Positions 18,851-27,491 of a stretch of DNA of 64,000 nt are shown one piece after another. The position numbers and the translations under genes are program-made. The notes under the pieces were generated by a model that was not told where the DNA came from, searched no databases, and saw nothing but the letters and a program-made list of their open reading frames with translations. This DNA comes from Haliea sp. (GTDB lineage Bacteria; Pseudomonadota; Gammaproteobacteria; Pseudomonadales; Halieaceae), in contig JAHEBM010000015.1 in the NCBI GenBank assembly GCA_024642245.1, forward strand, positions 1 through 64,000, given 5' to 3'. How positions within the stretch are numbered: position 1 is the first letter of the stretch; each line of letters begins with the position of its first letter.

Positions 18851-19771
18851 CTGATCGCCGTTACCGGCGCCACAGGATTTATCGGCACGGCCCTGTGCCG
18901 TGCGCTGCTGCAAGGGGGTTTTCGCGTACGGGCCCTGGTCCGAAACCCGGATAAAGCACGACACCTTTCCAGCCAGGGGGTCACCCTGGTCACAGGTGAT
19001 CTCGAGGACGCCGCGGCGCTGCAGGAGCTGGTGGACGGCAGCGATGCTGTCATCCACGCCGCCGGCGCCGTCAGGGGCAGCTCCCGGGAGAGCTTCGATC
19101 GCATCAATGTGGCCGGGACCGCGCATGTAGTGTCCGCCCTTCAATCCCGGCACCCACCTCCCCGCCTGCTGCTGCTGTCATCCCTGGCCGCCCGGGAACC
19201 GGGCTTGTCCTGGTATGCCGCCAGCAAGCGCGCCGCGGAGGCCCTGCTGGAGGCGCAACCCGCGCTGGACTGGCTGATCCTGCGCCCTCCCGCCGTCTAC
19301 GGCCCCGGCGACAGGGAGATGCTGCCGCTGTTCCAGGCGATGTCCCGCGGTATCGCCACGGTACCTGGCGATGCCAGTGCCCGAACCTCCCTGGTGCATA
19401 TCGACGACCTGGTAGAGGCGATAATCGCCTGCCTGCAAAGCGAGGGCACCCGCCACCAGACCCTGACCCTCTGCGATGGCAAGGGCGGCGGTTACGACTG
19501 GCGCGAAATGGCCGACCTGGCGGGGGAAGTCTGGGGGCGCAGGGTTCGCCTTTGGCAGGTACCGAGGTGGCTACTGGACTGCGCGGCCTGGGTCAATGTT
19601 CGCAGTGCCCGACTGACCGGCAGGGCCCCGATGCTGACGCCCCCCAAGCTCAGGGAGCTGCGCCATACCGACTGGGTGGTGGACAACCGCATGATCACCC
19701 AGCTCACCGGCTGGAACCCTGGAATCGGTTTGCGACAGGGCCTGCAGGCGCTGCGCAAAGCGGAACTATGA
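18851..19771 (+). CDS. cerR: NAD-dependent epimerase/reductase, CerR-like
   Basis: An extended short-chain dehydrogenase of about 306 residues. The Rossmann motif is VTGATGFIG at the N terminus, the catalytic Tyr/Lys pair is SWYAASK near residue 120, preceded by LSSLAA with the catalytic Ser. In Caulobacter a protein of this family between spt and the acyl-ACP synthetase reduces the 3-keto group of the ceramide precursor, which suits the place here. No ATG, GTG or TTG lies near the natural N terminus: CTG codons at 18833 (overlapping the upstream TGA) and 18851 are the only likely starts, so translation is probably coupled. The chosen start is uncertain. Confidence 0.76.
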   Translation: MIAVTGATGFIGTALCRALLQGGFRVRALVRNPDKARHLSSQGVTLVTGDLEDAAALQELVDGSDAVIHAAGAVRGSSRESFDRINVAGTAHVVSALQSRHPPPRLLLLSSLAAREPGLSWYAASKRAAEALLEAQPALDWLILRPPAVYGPGDREMLPLFQAMSRGIATVPGDASARTSLVHIDDLVEAIIACLQSEGTRHQTLTLCDGKGGGYDWREMADLAGEVWGRRVRLWQVPRWLLDCAAWVNVRSARLTGRAPMLTPPKLRELRHTDWVVDNRMITQLTGWNPGIGLRQGLQALRKAEL

Positions 19772-19858
19772 CAGCAAATTCCGGTCCGATCAGAACAGCT
19801 GCCTGCGGTATAATCATCGGCTAAACCACGCACAAATCCCACAGGGTAGACTGGTTCC

Positions 19859-20848
19859 TTGGCTGAGTTCATTGTTGGCAATTCGCTGCGCAAGTTGGCG
19901 CGGGAACACCGGTTCCTGCAGAGCCTGCTGTGGCGGCTGGACTATGCCTTCGTCTGGCTGCTGGTGTGGCTGGCACGCCGCCTCCCCGTCGATGCCGCTT
20001 CACGCTATGGCGACAGGCTCGGCACCTGGATAGGCCCGAAACTGAAACGCAAGACGGCCATTTACCGCGCCAATCTCGCCGTGGCCTTCCCCGAGCTGGA
20101 TGACAAGGCCCTGGATGAACTGGTGAAAAAGTCCTGGGGCCAGGCCGGCCGCGTGTTGGCGGAGTATCCTCACCTGGATACCATCCTGACCGAAGAAGGG
20201 CGCATTGTAATCGAGATTCGCGAACCCATTACCACCTTCGACAACCCTGGCCAGCCCTGCGTAATCGTCAGCGCGCACCAGAGTAACTGGGAGGTCGCCT
20301 GCTCGGCCATGGCCAAGATGGGCATACCCAACGCCAGCCTGTACTCGCCCCCAACCAACCCGCTGCTCGATCGCCTCCTGCTGGAGTCCCGCCAGGCCCT
20401 GAACTGCCAGTTGCTGCCCAGGGACAACAGTGCCCGGCTGCTGATGCGGGCCCTGAAAGAGGGTCGCACCGCGGCAATGGTCATGGACCGTCGGGTTGAT
20501 GAGGGCAAACCGATCCGCTTTTTTGGCCACGACAAGTCCTCCACCATCCTGCCGGCCAAACTCGCCCTTAAAAACGACTGCGAACTCGTGCCCGTCCAGG
20601 TGGAACGCCTGCAGGATGCGCGTTACCGCGTTATTTTCCACCCGCCGGTGCGCCCCACAAACCCGGCAGCGGACGAGACAGCCCAGGCAATTGACATGAT
20701 CCAGCAGATTCACACCCAATTCGAGTCCTGGATCCGCGAACGCCCGGCCGACTGGTTCTGCTCCAAGCGCCTGTGGCCCAAAAATACCGTACCGACGAAA
20801 CCAGAGGTAAGCGGCCCTGACGCCGACATCGATTCCTATGCAGCCTGA
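19859..20848 (+). CDS. LpxL/HtrB-type acyltransferase (copy 1)
   Basis: A 329-residue membrane-associated acyltransferase of the lipid A late-acyltransferase family. It has one N-terminal hydrophobic segment (VWLLVWLAR, about 29-40), the catalytic HQSNWE (HX4E) and the MDRRVDEGKPIRFFG motif. The start is a TTG at 19859. It lies in the rightward sphingolipid operon between the CerR-like reductase and the fatty acid hydroxylase and overlaps the latter by 11 bases. True LpxL genes normally stand alone, so this copy may acylate a sphingolipid or a modified lipid A; the second copy at 21458 is only distantly similar. Confidence 0.82.
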   Translation: MAEFIVGNSLRKLAREHRFLQSLLWRLDYAFVWLLVWLARRLPVDAASRYGDRLGTWIGPKLKRKTAIYRANLAVAFPELDDKALDELVKKSWGQAGRVLAEYPHLDTILTEEGRIVIEIREPITTFDNPGQPCVIVSAHQSNWEVACSAMAKMGIPNASLYSPPTNPLLDRLLLESRQALNCQLLPRDNSARLLMRALKEGRTAAMVMDRRVDEGKPIRFFGHDKSSTILPAKLALKNDCELVPVQVERLQDARYRVIFHPPVRPTNPAADETAQAIDMIQQIHTQFESWIRERPADWFCSKRLWPKNTVPTKPEVSGPDADIDSYAA

Positions 20849-21449
20849 AAAACAACATGAATCCATCCGCCTGTTCGAGAACGACCTGCTCGAGCGCCTT
20901 TCCCATGTGCACCCCATCACGCCACTGCTGATGTGGGGCCCCATAGCGGGCTGGTTGATCTGGCGCAGCCTCGGCCATTATCAACTGCCGCTGTTGCCCG
21001 TGCTGGCCATCGGGGTAGCGGGGATAGCCACCTGGTCCCTGACCGAGTACTGCCTGCACCGCTTCCTGTTTCACTTCCCGGCGAAGAGCAAGCTGGGCAA
21101 GTGGCTGGTGTTCCTGTTTCACGGCAACCACCACGAAGACCCCAAGGACAAGACCCGGCTGGTCATGCCCCCCGCGGGCGCGATTCCCATCATGCTGGTG
21201 CTGTACCTGTTGTTCGGCCTGTTTATCCCGCAGCCCTGGATACAGCCGTTCTGCGCCTTTTTTATTATCGGCTACCTGATCTACGACTATATCCATTACT
21301 CGACGCACCACTTTCCCATGCGCAACCCGGTGGCCAAGTACCTCAAGCACTACCACCTGAAGCACCACTACTCCGGTGAGGGTGGTCGCTACGGCGTCAG
21401 CTCACCCTTCTGGGACATGGTATTCGGCACACAACCCAAGCAGGGCTGA
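20838..21449 (+). CDS. Fatty acid hydroxylase superfamily protein, FA2H-like
   Basis: A 203-residue integral-membrane di-iron hydroxylase with the full histidine-box set: EYCLHRFLFH, FHGNHHEDPKD, HYSTHHFP and HYHLKHHY. Two hydrophobic hairpins (about 28-65 and 114-145) give the four-helix topology of sphingolipid fatty acid 2-hydroxylases such as FA2H/Scs7, and its length and box spacing fit that group. It would 2-hydroxylate the N-acyl chain of ceramide, as in 2-hydroxy sphingolipids of other bacteria. It overlaps the upstream acyltransferase gene and is followed after 8 bases by the second acyltransferase, so it is operonic. Confidence 0.85.
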   Translation: MQPEKQHESIRLFENDLLERLSHVHPITPLLMWGPIAGWLIWRSLGHYQLPLLPVLAIGVAGIATWSLTEYCLHRFLFHFPAKSKLGKWLVFLFHGNHHEDPKDKTRLVMPPAGAIPIMLVLYLLFGLFIPQPWIQPFCAFFIIGYLIYDYIHYSTHHFPMRNPVAKYLKHYHLKHHYSGEGGRYGVSSPFWDMVFGTQPKQG

Positions 21450-21457
21450 GCCAGCCG

Positions 21458-22390
21458 ATGCCACAGTTTTACCTGATTCCCAAGAAGCTGGCGCGCAAAG
21501 CGCCGGCCCTGGCGGCCGTCGCGCAATGGCTGGAAGCAAAGGCTTTCGCCTGTATCTTCTGGTTCATGCGCTGGCTGTCACTGGAGCAGGCCAGTCGCCT
21601 GTCGGCCTTTGCATTCGGCCTCGTTGGGCCCTATGGCGACAAGGCGAGTAAGGCCAGGGCCAATCTCGCCATCGCCTTTCCCGACTCCACTGAAGAGTGG
21701 CGGGACCGCACCACCCGGCAGATTTTCCGTTACCTGGGCATCTCCGCTGTCGAACTGATAAAGCTGGAGGACATCTGGAACCAGCGCCATCAACGCCTGG
21801 AGTGGGACATTTCACCGGGGGCCGCCGAGGTGATCGAGCGCAAGGGCGCGGCGGTATTCGTGTGCGCCCATGTAGGCGCCTGGCAGCTGACCAACCTGGT
21901 CGCCCTGGAATACGGCCTTACCATCAGTACCATCTACGCACCTGAATCAAACGACACGCTGCGGGATATGATGCTGCAACTGCGTGAATCCTTCGGCGTG
22001 AAGTTGATCTCCAAGGACGCCGGCGTGCGCCCACTGATGAAGGAACTCGCTGCGGGGCACAGTATCGGCATGGCCATGGATACGCGCCTGGATTCCGGAA
22101 AGCTGCTGCCCTATTTTGGCCGCGATGCGCTGACCAACACGACAGCCGCGCGGCTGGCGCTGCGCTCAAAGGCCGCGCTATTGCCAATACGGGCTGAGCG
22201 CCTGCCCGGGATGCGCTTTCGCGTCAGTGTCTACGACCCCATCACCAGCGAGCAGCCCGAGGCTTCGATTGACGACCAGGCTGCCGCCCTGACAGTGCAG
22301 ATAAACCGGTATTTCGAGGACTGGATCAGGGAATACCCCGAGCAGTGGATCTGCCTGAAACGGCGCTGGCCAAAGGCCCACAAACTCTAG
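21458..22390 (+). CDS. LpxL/HtrB-type acyltransferase (copy 2)
   Basis: A 310-residue acyltransferase of the lipid A late-acyltransferase family. The active-site motif is AHVGAWQLTN (HX4Q in place of the usual HX4D/E), and the MDTRLDSGKLLPYFGRDALT segment matches the family's substrate-binding motif. Replacement of the acidic residue by Gln is notable and could mean altered or lost catalysis. A hydrophobic stretch near 29-50 probably inserts in the inner membrane. It is last in the rightward sphingolipid operon and nearly abuts a convergent sulfotransferase gene. Confidence 0.78.
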   Translation: MPQFYLIPKKLARKAPALAAVAQWLEAKAFACIFWFMRWLSLEQASRLSAFAFGLVGPYGDKASKARANLAIAFPDSTEEWRDRTTRQIFRYLGISAVELIKLEDIWNQRHQRLEWDISPGAAEVIERKGAAVFVCAHVGAWQLTNLVALEYGLTISTIYAPESNDTLRDMMLQLRESFGVKLISKDAGVRPLMKELAAGHSIGMAMDTRLDSGKLLPYFGRDALTNTTAARLALRSKAALLPIRAERLPGMRFRVSVYDPITSEQPEASIDDQAAALTVQINRYFEDWIREYPEQWICLKRRWPKAHKL

Positions 22391-22404
22391 ACCCGCGAGC
22401 CTCC

Positions 22405-23343
22405 CTAAGAGGCGGACTCCCTCGAGGCGCCACTATCGGCACTGGCCTGACCCTGCCAGAACAAATCCGGCAGGCAATTGGCTTCCAGGTAAGCCATTGT
22501 CTCCGCCGGCAGGCTATCGCGGTAGCGGGTGAGCACCCCCGGGTCTATCCCCGTGGCGGAGGCAAAGGAGGAATTGCTACGGCTGGCTTCCCCGCCCTGG
22601 GTGTACTCAAGTACCGCGGACGAAAAATCGATACCGGAAAACTCGCACACGCTGCGCATACTGGCTTCGGTATTGGTGACCAATTCCTCGAAGCGCAGGC
22701 GCAGTGCCGGCCCGCAGCTGGCGGCAAACAGGTCGATCTCCTCCCAGTAGCGGTTCTGCCGCTGGCAGAAACGGCCGAGATTCAGGGTCGGGTTACGCAC
22801 CAGCTTGGAACTGAGATGAGCCCGCGGATCCCGCACCAGGAATATTCCGCGCACGTCATAGTTGCGCGACAGCAGGCGGCCGACCCGGCTGAGGTCCCTG
22901 TTATTGGGCTGCAGGGCGCAAAAGATCACTCGCAGGCGCCCATCCCCCTCACGGTGACCCAGGGCCACCGCCAGGGCCTCCACGTGGTTGCGCACCAGGG
23001 CGTCAACACTGCCGCGTTCGTGATGCTCACTGATGTAGTGATAATAGGCATCCAGGTCCAGGGAATCCTCGGTACCAAATACCTCGGTGCCATGACCTGC
23101 ATTGATGCGCTCCAGATGCCCGTCTTTCTGCAGCTCGCGGAAAAACCCCGGCGCGCGGGCACGCGAGCTGATCATGCCGCGCAAACGCAGCAGTGGGTGG
23201 CGGGAAAGATGGCGGACGAAATAATCCTCATCCGGTGGCAACAGCAGTTGGGGATGGTGATCCAGCAAGCCTCGCAGGAGGTGGTTGCCGCCACGGGGAG
23301 GCGCCCCGAGGATCAACAGCGGTGGCTTACTGGATAAGGGCAT
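22405..23343 (-). CDS. Sulfotransferase family protein (copy D)
   Basis: A 312-residue protein with the PAPS 5' loop variant ILGAPPRGGNHLLRGLL at the N terminus and FLVRDPRAHLSSKLVR as the 3' phosphate site; RFEELVTN near 220 is the usual follow-on motif. It is unlike copies A-C and belongs to another branch of the family. Its start ATG shares one base with the stop of the upstream 2OG-Fe oxygenase (TGATG), forming a two-gene leftward operon convergent with the sphingolipid operon. A role in sulfating a hydroxylated lipid or glycan is suggested by position only. Confidence 0.78.
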   Translation of the reverse strand: MPLSSKPPLLILGAPPRGGNHLLRGLLDHHPQLLLPPDEDYFVRHLSRHPLLRLRGMISSRARAPGFFRELQKDGHLERINAGHGTEVFGTEDSLDLDAYYHYISEHHERGSVDALVRNHVEALAVALGHREGDGRLRVIFCALQPNNRDLSRVGRLLSRNYDVRGIFLVRDPRAHLSSKLVRNPTLNLGRFCQRQNRYWEEIDLFAASCGPALRLRFEELVTNTEASMRSVCEFSGIDFSSAVLEYTQGGEASRSNSSFASATGIDPGVLTRYRDSLPAETMAYLEANCLPDLFWQGQASADSGASRESAS

Positions 23344-24104
23344 CAGTACATCAGGCGCTCTTTTTCCGTCACCAGTTCGGCGCCCGTCAGCAGGCGCCGG
23401 AACTTTTTCGCCGCCATGCGCACTGGCCGGTACTCCTCGAACACCACGATGAACACCTTGCGAAAATAGTTTTCCGGGCAGTGGATACGCCGCACACCAT
23501 GCCAGGAGTTGCCGCGTCGACCGAACAGGATGCTGCGGTTATCCCGCGTTTCGGCAGGGTATTCAGCGACAAAATCGTCGAAGCCCGGCGCATTGTCGGG
23601 ACCTATAAGTCCGCCGTCATCAAGAATGACTGTCTCGCCACCCCAGTCCCACTGCCAATCCTGGGAGGTGTTGAGATAGAAAATCTGGGAACCGATCTTG
23701 CCCTTGGAGTCGCAGTGCGGGGAAACTTCACCCCCGTCAGGGGTGAAGTGCCAGTGGAAGCGGAAACGTACATGGCTGACATCCAGCATGCGGCAGATAA
23801 ACTTCCGGTAGACGTTGCTGCGCAACTCGTTAATGAACTGCTCCCAGGGAGCCGGCAGGGCCATGCCGTCCTCGTAGTCGAGGACATAGCGGTCGTGACT
23901 GGCCTGGCCGTGCTTGCGCTGCTTGCCAAAAAACGCGCGAAACTCGGATATATCGGGGATTGTCGCCAGTAATTCGGGATAGCGCTCGTCCCTGATAAAA
24001 TATTGCGGGTTGATCCAGGGAAACGGCTTTTGCGCGCGAAACGCCGCCGGATCAATCGCGTCCAGCACCGCCGGGTTCAAATACTGCGGACTAACAGGGG
24101 CCAT
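23343..24104 (-). CDS. 2OG-Fe(II) oxygenase superfamily protein
   Basis: A 253-residue protein with the iron ligands His and Asp in SPHCDSKGK (about 138-140), the second His in NSWHGVRRI (about 206) and an Arg two to three residues later for the co-substrate. IFYLNTSQDWQWDWGGETV is the double-stranded beta-helix core typical of prolyl-hydroxylase-like proteins. It starts the leftward operon with sulfotransferase D, so hydroxylation followed by sulfation of one acceptor is a reasonable idea. It is larger than the related gene at 3025-3651 and not closely similar to it. Confidence 0.78.
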   Translation of the reverse strand: MAPVSPQYLNPAVLDAIDPAAFRAQKPFPWINPQYFIRDERYPELLATIPDISEFRAFFGKQRKHGQASHDRYVLDYEDGMALPAPWEQFINELRSNVYRKFICRMLDVSHVRFRFHWHFTPDGGEVSPHCDSKGKIGSQIFYLNTSQDWQWDWGGETVILDDGGLIGPDNAPGFDDFVAEYPAETRDNRSILFGRRGNSWHGVRRIHCPENYFRKVFIVVFEEYRPVRMAAKKFRRLLTGAELVTEKERLMY

Positions 24105-24286
24105 GTCGCACCAAGTAAGACTAAAACAAAATTATACGACTGCTGCCCCGCCGTGGACAGTGGCATTTTGCGCGGCGCCCCTGCCGCGGGCTCGCACCCG
24201 CCGGGGCGCTTCGCCACTACTGCACAATGCGTTTACGCCCGGCCTGGGGTAAAATCCGCCCTCACACACCCTGGGAAGCAAGCCCC

Positions 24287-25540
24287 GTGAAGCTCTCCAA
24301 CTTCGGTAAAAAATTCACCGGCGACTCCGGCATTGTCGAGCTGATGGACGACCTCAGCAGTGCCCTCAGCGAGAACCCGGACATGATTTTCATGGGCGGT
24401 GGCAACCCGGGTCGACTGCCGGCGGTAGAAGCGGTTTTCCAACAGCGGCTGGAGGCCATCCTGGCTGATCCCGCCCGGCGGCACAGCCTGTTCGGCGTCT
24501 ACCAATCGCCCCAGGGAGACAGGGACTTCCGACGGCAGATTGCCGACTTCCTCAACCGCGAATTCGGCTGGGGTCTCAGCGCACAGAACATTGCCGTCAG
24601 CAACGGCAGCCAGTCGGCTTTTTTCATCCTGTACAACATGTTCGCCGGGGTCATGCCGGACGGCACAAGGCGCTCTATCCACCTGCCTCTCGCGCCGGAA
24701 TACATCGGTTACGGGGATATCGGGCTGTCCGATAATTTCTTCACCGCCACCCGCCCGAGTATCGAGCTGCTGGGCGATCACCTGTTCAAATACCACGTGG
24801 ACTTTTCCCACCTGGCTTCGGCAGAGGATATCGGGGCGCTGTGCGTCTCCCGGCCAACCAATCCCACCGGTAACGTTCTCACGGACGAGGAGATGGCCCA
24901 CCTGGACGCCATCGCCAGGAGCCGGGACATCCCGCTGATCATCGACGGCGCCTACGGCCTGCCCTTCCCGGGCATCCTGTTCACGCAGGCCAGGCCCCAG
25001 TGGAACGACAATACGATTCTCACTCTCAGCCTGTCCAAACTGGGACTACCCGGGGTACGTACCGGTATCGTTATAGCGCGGCAGGACATTATTCGCGCCT
25101 TCACCAACGCCAACACCGTCGTCAGCCTGGCTTGCGGCAACCTGGGCCCCGCCCTGGCCACGGCCCTGTTCGACAGTGGCGAGATTCTCACCCTGAGCCG
25201 CGACCACATCGCTCCCTACTACCGGGAACGCTCACAACATGCAGTACAGTGCTTCCGCGACCAGCTGGGCGACCTGCCCTACCACATCCACAAGCCCGAG
25301 GGGGCCATTTTCCTTTGGCTGTGGTTCGAGGGCCTGCCGATCACCAGCCAGGCGCTCTACCAGCGACTGAAGCGACGCGGTGTGCTGGTCGTACCCGGAC
25401 AGAATTTTTTCGTGGGCATAGACGGGGACTGGCCGCACCGGCACGAGTGCCTGCGGGTCTCCTATGCCCAGGACCCCGATACCATACGGCGCGGGGTCAC
25501 GATCATCGCCGAGGAAGTCCGCGCGGCCTATTCGGGCTGA
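24287..25540 (+). CDS. avtA: Valine-pyruvate aminotransferase
   Basis: A 417-residue class I aminotransferase starting at GTG 24287 (product (M)KLSNFGKKFTGDSGI), which has GGGAAG-type spacing upstream (GGGAAG at 24273) and matches the start of AvtA proteins; the longer ORF is not supported. Motifs match E. coli AvtA closely: GGGNPGRLP, NGSQSAFF, CVSRPTNPTGN, the PLP Lys in SLSKLGLPG, and HKPEGAIFLWLWF. It interconverts valine and pyruvate with 2-ketoisovalerate and alanine in the cytoplasm. Divergent from the oxygenase gene and convergent with the sugar transferase; unrelated in function to its neighbours. Confidence 0.92.
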   Translation: MKLSNFGKKFTGDSGIVELMDDLSSALSENPDMIFMGGGNPGRLPAVEAVFQQRLEAILADPARRHSLFGVYQSPQGDRDFRRQIADFLNREFGWGLSAQNIAVSNGSQSAFFILYNMFAGVMPDGTRRSIHLPLAPEYIGYGDIGLSDNFFTATRPSIELLGDHLFKYHVDFSHLASAEDIGALCVSRPTNPTGNVLTDEEMAHLDAIARSRDIPLIIDGAYGLPFPGILFTQARPQWNDNTILTLSLSKLGLPGVRTGIVIARQDIIRAFTNANTVVSLACGNLGPALATALFDSGEILTLSRDHIAPYYRERSQHAVQCFRDQLGDLPYHIHKPEGAIFLWLWFEGLPITSQALYQRLKRRGVLVVPGQNFFVGIDGDWPHRHECLRVSYAQDPDTIRRGVTIIAEEVRAAYSG

Positions 25541-25560
25541 CGGACCCGCCTCGCCCCGCG

Positions 25561-26253
25561 TCAGTAGGCGCCCCGCGCCAGCAGTACCGCGGGCACCGTG
25601 CGCAGCAGCAGGCTGATATCCAGCCACAGGGAGCGATTTTCGATGTATTCGATATCAAGGCGCACCTGCTCCGGAAAGGGGATATCGCTGCGCCCTGATA
25701 CCTGCCAGGTGCAGGTGATACCCGGCTTCGCTGACAGGCGCCGTTTTTCGTAAGCCGAATATTGCGCCACTTCCTGGGGCACCGGCGGGCGCGGGCCAAC
25801 CAGCGACATATCGCCTGCCAGCACGTTCCACAGCTGCGGCAATTCATCAATCGATGCCTTGCGAATGAAGCGACCCACCCGGGTAATGCGCGGGTCGTGC
25901 TTCATCTTGAAAGTGGTACCCCCGGCCATTTCATTTTGTGACAGCAACTCCTGCTTGCGCTGCTCGGCATCGACGAACATGGAACGGAATTTCCAGCAGC
26001 GAAAAGCAACACCGCCCTCACCGATACGGGTCTGGGTGAACAGCACCGGACCGGGTGACTCCAGCTTGATCAGTACCGCCAGCAGGGCGAAAAACGGGCT
26101 TAATAGCAGCAGGCCCACTGCGGCTCCAACACAGTCCATACCGCGTTTACACCACTCGTACAATTTTGCCGCCGGTACTGCCGGCACCATAGACGGGGAC
26201 TCAGCCAGTGATGCCCCCTCGTAACTTGCTTCTTGCCAAAGTAGATCAGACAT
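25561..26253 (-). CDS. Initiating sugar transferase of the exopolysaccharide cluster
   Basis: A 230-residue phosphoglycosyltransferase of the bacterial sugar transferase (monotopic PGT) family, which puts the first sugar phosphate on undecaprenyl phosphate. Seen: the KRGMDCVGAAVGLLLLSPFF re-entrant membrane helix near 36-60, the KFRSM motif, KASIDELPQLWNVL with the catalytic Asp-Glu pair, and SLVGPRPP. It lacks the N-terminal multi-helix domain of WbaP/WcaJ and so is the short form. A very good sigma-54 promoter lies upstream on the minus strand. It is divergent from the main exopolysaccharide operon. Confidence 0.9.
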   Translation of the reverse strand: MSDLLWQEASYEGASLAESPSMVPAVPAAKLYEWCKRGMDCVGAAVGLLLLSPFFALLAVLIKLESPGPVLFTQTRIGEGGVAFRCWKFRSMFVDAEQRKQELLSQNEMAGGTTFKMKHDPRITRVGRFIRKASIDELPQLWNVLAGDMSLVGPRPPVPQEVAQYSAYEKRRLSAKPGITCTWQVSGRSDIPFPEQVRLDIEYIENRSLWLDISLLLRTVPAVLLARGAY

Positions 26254-26296
26254 AGCGCTCTCCTCGTTGAATTGCCTGTCGGTTCAAACGGGATAT

Positions 26297-26312
26297 CGCA
26301 ACTGTTGTGCCA
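26297..26312 (-). promoter_or_regulatory. Sigma-54 promoter for the sugar transferase
   Basis: On the minus strand the sequence reads TGGCAC-AACAG-TTGCG, matching the -24/-12 consensus TGGCAC-N5-TTGCW at all but the last base. Transcription would start about 30 bases before the sugar-transferase ATG at 26253. Confidence 0.78.
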
Positions 26313-26387
26313 AAAAATTATCTATCTGATATGTAAGGCTTTTCCTGACTCGGGAGCGCCGCCACCCGTGACGGTGTCGCGGATCGG

Positions 26388-26402
26388 ATTGCAAATTGCG
26401 AC
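26388..26402. promoter_or_regulatory. Candidate activator site between divergent sigma-54 promoters
   Basis: ATTGCAAATTGCGAC contains TTGCAA and the inverted pair GCAA/TTGC. It lies between the two divergent sigma-54 promoters (26297 and 26533), about 80-135 bases from each, as an enhancer-binding protein site would. Similar TTGCAA motifs occur at 31099, 39121 and 43449. The surrounding 349-base gap 26254-26602 shows no gene. Confidence 0.45.
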
Positions 26403-26531
26403 TCAATTCAAGAGACCACCCCCAGCGACCCGGTCGGTTGGCCGGTAACGGTGCGGCCGCCCGGTCCGGCAATAATTTATTCTCTTTACATATCATCGAG
26501 TTACCTGATTTTTTCACGAGCCCACAACAAA

Positions 26532-26548
26532 CTGGCACGCTCGCTGCA
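26532..26548 (+). promoter_or_regulatory. Sigma-54 promoter for the main exopolysaccharide operon
   Basis: C-TGGCAC-GCTCG-CTGCA matches the -24/-12 consensus with one change (CTGC for TTGC). It lies 55 bases before the ATG of the first glycosyltransferase gene at 26603. Confidence 0.65.
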
Positions 26549-26602
26549 CCTGAACATGGCAAAGGCAACTATTCAGCCGCGCAGCTGAGGCGCACAGGAC
26601 TT

Positions 26603-27487
26603 ATGAACTCGGAAAAACTGGCCATCATTACTTGCTCCTACGGGCCCGACGCCAGTCGTTGCCGGCGGCTTTGCCGATCGGTTGACCGCTTTGTACCGGC
26701 GCATATCGAGCACTGCCTGATAGTGCCCCGGCGCGATTTCCCGCTGTTTGCCGACCTCAATAGCGGACGCCGGCGCGTACTCGTCACCGAGGAGGTCGTA
26801 CCCGGAGGCTTCACCCGGCTCCCGCTCACACCCAAATGGTGGGTGGGGCGCGACGGCTGGCCGGTACGCGGCTGGATCATGCAACAGATCACCAAGCTCA
26901 GTGCCAACCATGCCGTGGACGCGGAGCTACTGCTGTTCGCCGATTCGGACCTGGAGTTCATCCGTGAATTTGACCAGCGCCTGATCCACACCGGCACGCA
27001 GCTTCGCCTGCACCGTATTCCCGGCGCCATGTCCCAGGGCCCACACCTGGACTGGCACCATCGCGCCGCCAAACTTCTCGGGCTGCAACCGGCGTATTTC
27101 GGCAGCGACTACGTGGGACAACTGATCACCTGGCGACGCAGTAACCTGACGGCACTGCAGCGCCATCTCGAGGCCACTCACGCGGTGCCATGGTACAAGC
27201 CCATCAGCCACAGCCTGCGTTTCTCCGAGTACATCCTGTACGGCGCGTACGTCGAGCATGTGCTGGGCGAATCGCATAACGGCCACTTCTACTGCCCGGA
27301 CGACATCTGTCATTGCTGCTGGATGCCTGCGGATGCAGAACGCTTGCGCAACGGCACGGCCCATATCAGCAGCCGCGCCCAGGCCATCCTGCTGCAATCC
27401 AATCTGGGCCTGCGCCCGGAGCAGGAGCTCGCACTGATCTCTGCCGCGCAGCGCCACATCAACCCGACCGCCCAACACGGAAGCTGA
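26603..27487 (+). CDS. DUF6492-type glycosyltransferase-like protein
   Basis: A 294-residue protein starting MNSEKLAIITCSYGPD. The N-terminal beta strand plus LLLFADSDLEFI (a DxD-like acidic motif near 110) suggests a GT-A nucleotide-sugar transferase fold of the DUF6492 group. No signal peptide or membrane segment is seen. The ATG at 26603 is chosen because the longer upstream frame would run through the sigma-54 promoter. It is first in a rightward operon with a glycosyltransferase, flippase and sulfotransferase. Sugar and acceptor are unknown. Confidence 0.72.
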   Translation: MNSEKLAIITCSYGPDASRCRRLCRSVDRFVPAHIEHCLIVPRRDFPLFADLNSGRRRVLVTEEVVPGGFTRLPLTPKWWVGRDGWPVRGWIMQQITKLSANHAVDAELLLFADSDLEFIREFDQRLIHTGTQLRLHRIPGAMSQGPHLDWHHRAAKLLGLQPAYFGSDYVGQLITWRRSNLTALQRHLEATHAVPWYKPISHSLRFSEYILYGAYVEHVLGESHNGHFYCPDDICHCCWMPADAERLRNGTAHISSRAQAILLQSNLGLRPEQELALISAAQRHINPTAQHGS

Positions 27488-27491
27488 CCCC

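Noticed and set aside
24287-25540. Part of a surface-glycan aminosugar pathway (sugar aminotransferase)
   Set aside because: The sequence follows AvtA motif by motif and is not of the DegT/DnrJ sugar aminotransferase type.
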